Origin: Oscillospiraceae bacterium | GTDB taxonomy: Bacteria; Bacillota; Clostridia; Oscillospirales; Acutalibacteraceae | NCBI GenBank assembly: GCA_029004655.1 | Contig: JAQVYP010000117.1 | Span: 1-5,703 of the forward strand | DNA length: 5,703 nt | Direction: 5' to 3' | In this document: piece by piece, positions 1-5,526 of the stretch | Layout of the letters: each line of letters begins with the position of its first letter | How positions within the stretch are numbered: position 1 is the first letter of the stretch | The notes under the pieces: model-generated | Database searches by the model: none | Seen by the model: the letters and a program-made list of their open reading frames with translations, nothing else | Told to the model about the DNA's origin: nothing | Position numbers and translations under genes: made by a program

Positions 1-209
1 GCGCCTGGAAAAGCATAATCTGCCTTGCGAATCAGTCGGGTTAAGCGATTGTTTTTACGTGCAGTCCATTCTGCGTCCACTAAAAGCCCAAATCTTTCCT
101 CAAAGGACATATTAGCAAAACTGTTGTCGTCAAGCTGTTTTTGAAAAGCAACAGCCATTACGCTCAACTTCATTTCGTGAAGTTTGTTTGTCGTGTTGTT
201 ATCCAGCAT
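1..209 (-). CDS. istB: IS21-family helper ATPase IstB, N-terminal part (cut by window edge)
   Basis: IstB is the AAA+ ATPase that assembles on target DNA and activates the IstA transposase in IS21-family elements. Only the first 69 codons are present. They begin MLDNNTTNKLHEMKLSVMAV and include FEERFGLLVDAEW and RKNNRLTRLIRKADY, the typical helical N-terminal region that precedes the ATPase core in this family. The Walker A and B motifs would lie beyond the window edge and cannot be checked. The ATG (207-209) overlaps the TGA stop of istA (209-211) as ATGA, so the two genes are translationally coupled, as is normal for IS21 operons. No frame damage is seen in this part. Confidence 0.93.
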   Translation of the reverse strand, partial: MLDNNTTNKLHEMKLSVMAVAFQKQLDDNSFANMSFEERFGLLVDAEWTARKNNRLTRLIRKADYAFPG

Positions 210-1744
210 CACTTGTTCCCCCTTCCGTAATAGTCGGAGCCTCTTGTAAAACCGAATTCGGAGGTGCTGACAGGTGCAGCAGAGGTTTCAGTGATTTTGT
301 CCTGACCGGATTTCAGGATTGCCTGAATGCTCTTGTAACTGGGACGCGGCGTGTAGCTGAGCGCCTTTGTGCAGGCGGCTTCCAATCGTTCTGGAGTGTA
401 TTGGTCAGACAGTTTCAAAATTGCCATACAGGCTTTGTATCCCTGCTGTTCTACCTTGTAGCCGGATAAGATTGCTTCGACCGCTGCGGTGGTATTTGTG
501 CCAATTTTGGCCGCCCACGCGCGAAAGCGTTCTCCGTTCCACTGGATGTACTGCTGATGATTTGGCGGCATATGGGCTTCGCTGGTGCTGTATTGTCCAG
601 GGCGTCCGGTTAGACGAGCATGAGAGCAAATACGATTGTTTTCAAAGAACACTTCAACCGTATTTCGGGTCATACGTACATCGACTTTCTGCTTGATGTA
701 TTCGTGTGGAACGGAGTAATTTTGACCGTCCACGCTGATGTGGTAGTTATATTGCACTGTTGCAATTTTCCATGTCGCCAATTCAAATGCAGATTTCGGC
801 AAAGGCAGCAGAAAGGCTTTTTCTTCCGCAAAATCTGTGGCACGGCTGCCGTCCTTTTTCTGAAATGGCTTATGGTTGAAAGCGTGAAGTCGTTCCTTAA
901 TAACTGCGTTTAACTCACGCAAAGAAAGAAACCGCTGATTGCGGATAGCCGCTAAAATCCATGTTGATATGATACCCACAGAACCCTCTACGGTAGCCTT
1001 GTCCTTTGGGGTGCGCACTCTGGCGGGGATAATCGCTGTACCATAATGCTCTGCCATTTCCTGATATGTCTTGTTAATTATTGTTTCTGTGCGTGAATTT
1101 TTAATAACCCCGGTTTTGAGGTTGTCCGGAACAAGTATCCTCGTAACCCCGCCGAAATATCTATAGGCATTTACATGGGCGGCAATCCACGCTTCCTGGT
1201 CCTGCCGCAGAAATGCTTCAACATAAGCATAGCCACTGTAGGGCAGTGCTGACACAAAAACATAGGCATCAATGATTTCCCCTGTGTCAGTATCCACAAT
1301 TTTCGCCGTTTGCCCAGCCCAATCCACTTCCATAATCTCGCCGGGTTTGCGGTTAATGTGCATAGTCGCTTTGCTTTTAACTACAAAATCCCTATAATAC
1401 TTCTTGAATTGCGTGAGCTGGTATGGAATTTCATTGCTTTCGCGGCACCGGTCGCAATACTCAAACCAAAGCAACTGAAGTGTCACGCCACTTTTGGCAA
1501 TTTCCGGGTGGACATAGCTGTAATCCGGCATTTTGTAGGTTGGTTTACCCTCTGACTGCGGAAACAGTAGATTTGCAAGCTCCCTGTCGGACAAATCCGA
1601 TGCCGATTGCCACGTCAGCTCCTGTTCCTGCGCTTTTTGCAAAATTGCGATGACGGTTGGTCGCGAAACCTCCGCGCTTGCCGCAATCTGGCTGTGGTTG
1701 AACCCGAGGCTCCTCAGCCTCAAAAGTTCTCTGTAGTTGGTCAT
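209..1744 (-). CDS. istA: IS21-family transposase IstA
   Basis: This is the DDE transposase that cuts and joins the ends of the IS21-type element with IstB. The 511-residue length is normal for the family. An N-terminal helix-turn-helix covers about residues 4-35 (LLRLRSLGFNHSQIAASAEV, then SRPTVIAIL). The RNase-H-fold catalytic core follows, with likely catalytic residues D141 (GEIMEVDWAGQ), D207 (ILVPDNLKTGV) and E253 (KDKATVEGSVG). A C-terminal beta-rich region (about 325-385, YNYHISVDGQNYSVPHEY) and a helical tail come last. The ATG at 1742-1744 has a strong Shine-Dalgarno, AAGGAGGT, at 1751-1758, six bases upstream, which decides the start. The gene is intact and lies first in the istA-istB operon. 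Its base composition looks more GC-rich than the Rhs remnant and the IS1182 element, consistent with acquisition from outside. The family call is firm; activity is inferred. Confidence 0.96.
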   Translation of the reverse strand: MTNYRELLRLRSLGFNHSQIAASAEVSRPTVIAILQKAQEQELTWQSASDLSDRELANLLFPQSEGKPTYKMPDYSYVHPEIAKSGVTLQLLWFEYCDRCRESNEIPYQLTQFKKYYRDFVVKSKATMHINRKPGEIMEVDWAGQTAKIVDTDTGEIIDAYVFVSALPYSGYAYVEAFLRQDQEAWIAAHVNAYRYFGGVTRILVPDNLKTGVIKNSRTETIINKTYQEMAEHYGTAIIPARVRTPKDKATVEGSVGIISTWILAAIRNQRFLSLRELNAVIKERLHAFNHKPFQKKDGSRATDFAEEKAFLLPLPKSAFELATWKIATVQYNYHISVDGQNYSVPHEYIKQKVDVRMTRNTVEVFFENNRICSHARLTGRPGQYSTSEAHMPPNHQQYIQWNGERFRAWAAKIGTNTTAAVEAILSGYKVEQQGYKACMAILKLSDQYTPERLEAACTKALSYTPRPSYKSIQAILKSGQDKITETSAAPVSTSEFGFTRGSDYYGRGNK

Positions 1745-1750
1745 GTGATG

Positions 1751-1758
1751 ACCTCCTT
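1751..1758 (-). promoter_or_regulatory. Ribosome binding site of istA
   Basis: AAGGAGGT on the minus strand is a near-perfect anti-16S match placed six bases before the istA ATG, and it supports that start. Confidence 0.85.
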
Positions 1759-1824
1759 GAATTTATTCGCACCGTTTCCGACACGTAATTCAATATTACT
1801 ACAGATTTTCATCCTAATGAATGG

Positions 1825-1912
1825 TGTAAAATTTCGCCGCCGCGACTGTAAATCCACGCCGCCGCAAGTGTAAAATCTGCGCGGCCCAAGTGTTAAGTTT
1901 TATGCGACGTAT
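1825..1912 (-). repeat. Four tandem 22-bp terminal motifs of the IS21-type element (probable IstA binding sites)
   Basis: Four units start with TGTAAA or TGTTAA on the plus strand at 1825, 1847, 1869 and 1891, exactly 22 bp apart. The first three continue with a GC-rich half (around CGCCGCCGC or GCGCGGCCC). The second and third both end CAAG, and the fourth is more diverged. Multiple terminal repeats inside the ends are a known trait of IS21-family elements, where they bind IstA. The 22-bp step, about two helical turns, would put the sites on one face of the DNA. The units are directly adjacent with no spacers, so this is not a CRISPR array. Confidence 0.7.
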
Positions 1913-1929
1913 TCAGGGTAATCAGGGGA

Positions 1930-1948
1930 CGTCAGACTGTGTGAAAAC
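1930..1948 (+). repeat. Left terminal inverted repeat of the IS1182-family element
   Basis: These 19 bases are the exact reverse complement of 3605-3623. They lie 27 bases beyond the transposase stop codon. Matching breaks down inward of 1948. Confidence 0.88.
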
Positions 1949-1975
1949 CAACTAATTGCAACCATAAAGTCAGTA

Positions 1976-3490
1976 TCAGGTAGTCAAACTTTTTTTTCTG
2001 CCTAAAAAGCTCACAAATATCTCAAACAGTGCTAAAGATGAAAGTATTTCTTCATTCATTTCAACCATTCTCTTTTTAATGGCAGCAATGAGCGGAGTTA
2101 TCCCCATTATATTAATAACTCGTTTAAAATTATAGATGAAAAAGTGCATATAGCTTTCACATTTCACCTTTTCATGTCCTTTTAGAAGAAAATATGTATA
2201 TCCCAAAGCTCTCTTTACCGTTCCAAATGGGTGTTCAACAATCATTTGTCTTTGCTTGTATAACTCGAGATTCTCGGTGAATAATTTGTCTGCTCGGTCA
2301 TAATATTCTTGGTATTTTGTCAAAGAAATGCGTCTGCCTTTGGCGTTTGTCGTGCAGCTTGATCTGTTGGAACATTCGTTACAGGCAACACAACCATACT
2401 GCTTCCTTTTTGCGGCATCTCCGCTTTTTCTCGTTAATATCTGACCCATTGGGCATATATAGACATCATTTGCTTGTTCATAGGTGAATTTATCTTTAGC
2501 GAAATTTTCATTTCCGGTTCTATTACCGAATCTTTGCTTGGACACAATTGCCGTAATGCCATTTTCCTCGCATTTTTTAAGGTCTTCACCGTTATAATAT
2601 CCTTTATCCGCAATGACAATGATTTTGTCAACCGACAGCTCTTTTTTAGCTTGCTCTGCCATAGGATAAAGCTGTCCGTTATCTGCTGCATTGCTGGTAA
2701 CATCAAGGGCAACCACTAAATGGTATTTGCTGTCTACCACCGTTTGAACATTGTGGGCGATATCTGTTCCGTTGTTTGATACGCTCATATGTCTTGCGTC
2801 AGGATCAGTTACAGACACCTCGCCATTTTCCTGAACCTCTTTTTCCAAAAGATGCAATTCTTCGATTCTCTTTTTAGCGTTTTGCAGTTTTTCCTCAATT
2901 TTGGCAGTATCTATGTTAACATCATCACTGTCGCTATCGTCAGAATTCGCCAGCAATTCCAAGTATTTCTTTGCTGATTGTTCGTAATGCTCAAGCATTT
3001 TTTCTACTTTTCTTTTCGTAAAATTCTTGCGTCGTCTATTACAAGCGCGAAATTTGCTGCCATCTATGGCAACCATTTCTTTACCAATCAAATTAAGCTG
3101 ATTACAAAACAAGCTAAACTCTTTGAATATGCTGATGACTACTCCTTTGTTATCTTTTCTAAAGTCTGCTATTGTTTTAAAATCCGGTGTCAGTCTATTG
3201 ATTAGCCACATGATTTCAACATTTCGCGTGCATTCTCTTTCAAGCTTTCGGCTGGTTCTTATCCCATAAAAATAGCCGTATACATATAGCTTTAACATAT
3301 CTTTAGGATTATATGGTCTTCTGCCGGTGGATTTTGGTTCGCTATATTTGCAATTCAAAGCATTAGCATCCAACATCTCCACAAAGGCGTCAATAACTCT
3401 CACAGGATTATCTTCGCCAATTATTTCATCAAATGACATTGGCATAAAACTTATCTGATCTCTATTGATTTTGCCCTCTATATATCCCAT
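1976..3490 (-). CDS. IS1182-family transposase (DDE)
   Basis: This is a cut-and-paste type DDE transposase of 504 residues, full length for the family. The N-terminal DUF772-like region runs from about residue 15 to 130 (GRRPYNPKDMLKLYVYGY, TPDFKTIADFRKDN). Likely catalytic residues are D143 (VAIDGSKFRA), D295 (IVIADKGYYN) and E419 (IVEHPFGTVKRALGY). A charged, probably coiled-coil insertion covers about 155-220. A cysteine cluster (YICPMG at 344-349, then CVACNECSNRSSC at 367-379) is typical of the family and may bind zinc. The start at 3490 is chosen because GAGGTG (3498-3503) sits seven bases upstream. An alternative TTG at 3505 would add five residues, but it overlaps that ribosome binding site and is unlikely. 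The gene is intact, and its leader carries a promoter and a long hairpin, listed separately. Confidence 0.95.
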   Translation of the reverse strand: MGYIEGKINRDQISFMPMSFDEIIGEDNPVRVIDAFVEMLDANALNCKYSEPKSTGRRPYNPKDMLKLYVYGYFYGIRTSRKLERECTRNVEIMWLINRLTPDFKTIADFRKDNKGVVISIFKEFSLFCNQLNLIGKEMVAIDGSKFRACNRRRKNFTKRKVEKMLEHYEQSAKKYLELLANSDDSDSDDVNIDTAKIEEKLQNAKKRIEELHLLEKEVQENGEVSVTDPDARHMSVSNNGTDIAHNVQTVVDSKYHLVVALDVTSNAADNGQLYPMAEQAKKELSVDKIIVIADKGYYNGEDLKKCEENGITAIVSKQRFGNRTGNENFAKDKFTYEQANDVYICPMGQILTRKSGDAAKRKQYGCVACNECSNRSSCTTNAKGRRISLTKYQEYYDRADKLFTENLELYKQRQMIVEHPFGTVKRALGYTYFLLKGHEKVKCESYMHFFIYNFKRVINIMGITPLIAAIKKRMVEMNEEILSSLALFEIFVSFLGRKKSLTT

Positions 3491-3565
3491 TAAAAAACAC
3501 CTCAAAACGCAGTATTCAAGCCATTATTACTGCTTCTATTATACCACATTTTAAGGCGTTTTTTA
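3491..3565 (-). promoter_or_regulatory. Long leader hairpin enclosing the transposase ribosome binding site
   Basis: Bases 3541-3565 and 3491-3515 pair without interruption over 25 positions in minus-strand RNA: 20 Watson-Crick pairs and five G-U pairs, with a 25-base loop. The 3' arm contains the GAGGTG ribosome binding site (3498-3503) and ends one base before the ATG (3488-3490). The 5' arm lies upstream of the predicted transcript start, and its inner end is shared with the -10 box. In the opposite strand's RNA the five G-U pairs would become A-C mismatches, so the fold is specific to the transposase sense. A likely role is to hide the ribosome binding site in transcripts that read in from outside, as known for IS10, IS50 and IS200. 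The pairing is seen; the role is inferred. Confidence 0.65.
3538..3546 (-). promoter_or_regulatory. Extended -10 promoter of the IS1182 transposase
   Basis: On the minus strand TGG-TATAAT gives a perfect -10 box (3538-3543) with the extended TGn element. No good -35 at 17 bp is visible; TTAATA is the nearest, with a spacer near 20. Initiation would fall near 3530-3532, about 40 bases before the ATG and inside the loop of the leader hairpin. Confidence 0.6.
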
Positions 3566-3604
3566 TTAACTATTTAATCTAATGCTTTTTTCTATTGTTT
3601 CTGA

Positions 3605-3623
3605 GTTTTCACACAGTCTGACG
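3605..3623 (+). repeat. Right terminal inverted repeat of the IS1182-family element
   Basis: GTTTTCACACAGTCTGACG here is the exact reverse complement of 1930-1948. It lies about 115 bases upstream of the transposase start and directly borders the Rhs remnant. Confidence 0.88.
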
Positions 3624-3662
3624 GTTCTGTGATTGACAAATCGTAACAATCATGATGAAACA
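3624..3662 (+). other. Short junction between IS1182 end and recognisable Rhs sequence
   Basis: These 39 bases follow the right IS end. The Rhs frame is open from 3633 (TNRNNHDET), but the residues do not show clear Rhs core character, which becomes recognisable only from about 3675 (PNFPGFS). The stretch may be diverged Rhs sequence or foreign sequence left by an earlier rearrangement. Confidence 0.4.
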
Positions 3663-4394
3663 ATGGCGGGACCGTCACCTAATTTCCCTGGTTTTTCAGT
3701 TCACGGTAGTGTAGCAAATCCAGCAACTTTGAATCTGTATAATTATTGTGCAAGCAATCCGGTCTTCTATTCAGATCCGAGCGAACATTGGTTTGAAACA
3801 GTGCTTGATATTATTAGTTTAGCAGATAGCGCATATACCATGTGGAAAGATCCAAGTTTGGTTAACGGATTATTTTTATTAGTGGATACTGTTGCAGTGG
3901 TGATACCAGTTGTTCCGGGAACATGGGCTGTTAAAGGCACAAAGTCACTTGGTAAAGTAGATGAAATAATTGACGGCGCAAGAAGGATTTTTGACAATGC
4001 AATTGACGGCGTAAGAAGGCTTTTTAGCAAGGCCGATGATACAGTTGAATTGATAATGGATTTCAATAGAGCGCGTAAATATATAGAAGAGGCAGAATCG
4101 GTTACCGAAGAAATTGTATCGAATAGCAAACAAATATATAAAACAGTAACCGATGCAGTTAGTTCAACAAGTCAAGCCGCCAAAAGAGCTGCAGAAGCTG
4201 CAGAAAAGCATCGTCAAATCGTCCAAAAAACCAAGAACGTTGTAAACGAGTTGACTCAAAAATATTCCAAAAATCTTGAAGATGCAAATGTCAATAGGTA
4301 CAGCAGGTGTTATGGGATATGTTACTTCGCCTGGTATCTATATGCAGGTTACAAAAAAGCAACTTCCTGGATTTGTAATTACAAAATCTCCTAA
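3633..4394 (+). pseudogene. Rhs-family protein remnant: end of core, pre-toxin-like linker and helical segment
   Basis: Rhs/YD-repeat proteins are large secreted or surface shells that end in a conserved core followed by a variable C-terminal domain. Only the end of the core remains: NLYNYCASNPVFYSDPSEHW at residues 34-53, counted from the TTG at 3633. The core's usual DPSGH has become DPSEH, a single-base change. A hydrophobic linker follows (about 54-100, ISLADSAYTMWKDPSLVN and VAVVIPVVPGTW) that resembles the segment often found between Rhs core and toxin. Residues 110-220 are charged and alanine-rich, probably a long helix or coiled coil. A TGA at 3630-3632, just beyond the IS1182 end, closes the frame upstream, and no ribosome binding site supports the TTG or the ATG at 3663, so this is a 5'-truncated remnant. 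From about residue 220 the frame runs into unrelated out-of-frame sequence and stops at 4392-4394. The real continuation is in the next frame. Confidence 0.8.
3968..4025 (+). repeat. Short direct repeat inside the Rhs helical segment
   Basis: The 25 bases from 3968 and those from 4001 match at 23 positions and are offset by 33 bp. They encode IDGARRIF and IDGVRRLF. The 11-residue step keeps the frame and suggests local duplication within an amphipathic helix. Confidence 0.7.
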
Positions 4395-4875
4395 CAAAAC
4401 TGTATATAACCTTGGTGATACACTTGACTTAACAGGGCTTGAGCTAACCCTTGTACATGATTATTTAAATAAAGAAGTTATTACAACAGGATATACTGTT
4501 AGCGGATACAACTCTAACTTGAGTGGTAATCAAACTATTACAATAACATATGGTTCATATACAGCTACTTTTACAGTAGTGATTTACACTGAAACTGAAG
4601 GAATTAATAATGGTCATACATATTATTTGATGAATAAACAAAGCGGTAAATTTTTAGATATATATGCTGATGGTACAGTAAACAGAACAAAAGTTCAGCA
4701 GTATCATTTTGCTAATTGTCTTACTGAGCAATGGAAGGTCACATACGTAGGAAATGGATATTACCGATTACAAGTAATGCATACGGATAATAGGTATTTA
4801 GATGCAACCTATAATCCTATTAATAATACTGTGGCACAAATATATGAGTATGTGGTGTGTGATGAGCAATTGTAG
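4276..4875 (+). pseudogene. Rhs gene continuation: bacterial Ig-like domain and first ricin-B lectin unit, ended by a premature stop
   Basis: This frame (+1 relative to the Rhs remnant) carries the next part of the same ancestral protein. Bases about 4375-4587 encode a group-3 bacterial Ig-like domain: ITKSPNKTVYNLGDTLDLTG, then GYTVSGYNSNLSGNQTITIT and a final TATFTVVI strand. From 4618 a ricin-B-type beta-trefoil begins, with YYLMNKQSGKFLDIYADGT, an EQW at the end of the first lobe, and a second lobe YRLQVMHTDNRYLDA. A TAG at 4873-4875 ends the frame at the position where the second unit has Trp (TGG 5329-5331). No ribosome binding site precedes the possible starts (TTG 4276, ATG 4282, ATG 4288). 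The frame is open back only to a TGA at 4252-4254. I therefore read it as a frameshifted piece of the Rhs gene, not a separate gene. Confidence 0.75.
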
Positions 4876-5070
4876 AAGATAACACCTAACGGAGATGGTT
4901 CCTTTAGGTTATCGCCCAAGAATAATGGAACTACACGGTGTTTAGCGATAGATGGAGTCTCATACTCAGATAATGCTAAAGCAATCATTTATGATTACAA
5001 TTCAAACAGAGACGATGAATATTGGTATTTTGAAGAGGTTACTCAAACTAATATAGTTACGAGTAGCAAA
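4618..5070 (+). repeat. Lectin repeat unit 1 (one beta-trefoil, 151 codons)
   Basis: The unit runs from TYYLMNKQ to the linker FEEVTQTNIVTSSK. It contains three lobes of about 50 residues: MNKQSGKFLDI, YRLQVMHTDNRYLDA and FRLSPKNNGTTRCLA. It is one codon shorter than unit 2, in the first lobe before CLTEQW. It carries the TAG stop at 4873. Confidence 0.8.
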
Positions 5071-5526
5071 ACATATCAATTAAAAAATAAACAAAGCAAT
5101 AAATATTTAGATATTTGTGGTGATGGTATAGCAAACAGAACAAAAGTTCAGCAAAATCAACTATATAGTTGTTGCCTTACTGAGCAGTGGACGGTCACAT
5201 ACGTAGGAAATGGCGATTATCGATTACAAGTAATGCATGCGAATAATATGTATTTAGATGCTACCGCTAATCCTGGTAATAATTCTTGGATGCAAATCTA
5301 TGAGTATGATGTGTGTGATGAACAATTGTGGAATATATCACCTAACCCTGATGGTTCATTTAGTATATCAACGAAAAGAAATGGATACACAATGTATCTA
5401 GGAATAGAAAACGCCTCTAGCTCGAACAACGCTAAAGCAATTACTTATGATTATATTTCTAATTGAGATGATGAGCGTTGGTATTTTGAGGAGGTTACTC
5501 AAAATAAAACAATTACTAGTGGTCAA
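5071..5526 (+). repeat. Lectin repeat unit 2 (one beta-trefoil, 152 codons)
   Basis: The three-lobe plan is the same as in unit 1: KNKQSNKYLDI, YRLQVMHANNMYLDA and FSISTKRNGYTMYLG, with lobe ends TEQW, DEQLW and ERWYFEE. It carries the TGA stop at 5464 but keeps the Trp lost from unit 1. Confidence 0.8.

Larger units (their letters stand above)
1..1932 (-). mobile_element. IS21-family insertion sequence, istA-proximal end present, istB-side end outside window
   Basis: The istA-istB pair read on the minus strand, followed upstream by terminal repeats, defines an IS21-family element whose left (istA-side) terminus lies at about 1925-1935. The exact last base cannot be fixed, because the adjacent IS1182 inverted repeat starts at 1930-1933. 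The sequence from about 1891 to 1932 is taken as the outer end because it continues directly from the 22-bp repeats and no Rhs-like sequence intervenes before IS1182. The other terminus and any target duplication are outside the window. Confidence 0.8.
1933..3620 (-). mobile_element. Complete IS1182-family insertion sequence
   Basis: A single transposase gene is bounded by perfect inverted repeats. The core repeat is 16 bp, CAGACTGTGTGAAAAC at 1933-1948 against its complement at 3605-3620. Identity extends outward to 19 bp (1930-1948 and 3605-3623) because both flanks carry ACG-type sequence. The resulting length of about 1.69 kb is normal for the IS1182 family. Flanks are ACGT on the left (1929-1932) and ACGG on the right (3621-3624). 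They could be a 3-4 bp target duplication or part of the repeat, and the sequence alone cannot separate these. The left flank is the end of the IS21-type element; the right flank is Rhs sequence or a short spacer next to it. Confidence 0.88.

Noticed and set aside
188..913. Plus-strand open frames opposite istA
   Set aside because: They lie antisense to a clearly conserved transposase and show no family features or start signals.
1780..1830. istA promoter (TTCATT, 17 bp, TAATAT on the minus strand)
   Set aside because: Both hexamers match consensus poorly, so it was not listed as a feature.
1825..1912. CRISPR-like array
   Set aside because: The 22-bp units are contiguous, imperfect and without spacers, and they sit at the end of an IS21 element.
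3503..3505. TTG start giving a 509-residue IS1182 transposase
   Set aside because: It overlaps the GAGGTG ribosome binding site of the ATG at 3490, has no site of its own, and the added residues (MRCFL) are not family-like.
3491..3565. Intrinsic terminator on the plus strand
   Set aside because: In plus-strand RNA five positions become A-C mismatches and the T run lies inside the stem. The fold fits the minus-strand leader better.
3767..4129. 120-codon minus-strand open frame opposite the Rhs remnant
   Set aside because: It is a low-complexity Ser/Leu/Ile-rich mirror of the helical Rhs coding sequence with no ribosome binding site or recognisable family.
4255..4394. Programmed ribosomal frameshift
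   Set aside because: No convincing slippery heptamer with a downstream stem was seen. Two later nonsense codons show that the gene is decaying anyway.
4276..4875. Independent lectin gene starting near 4276-4290
   Set aside because: There is no ribosome binding site, the helical Rhs sequence runs directly into it, and similar damage occurs downstream. A frameshifted Rhs continuation explains it better.
4873..5466. Stop codon reassignment or read-through of TAG and TGA
   Set aside because: Two different stops are affected, each at a position where a sister repeat has an ordinary sense codon. istA and the IS1182 transposase both end normally at TGA.
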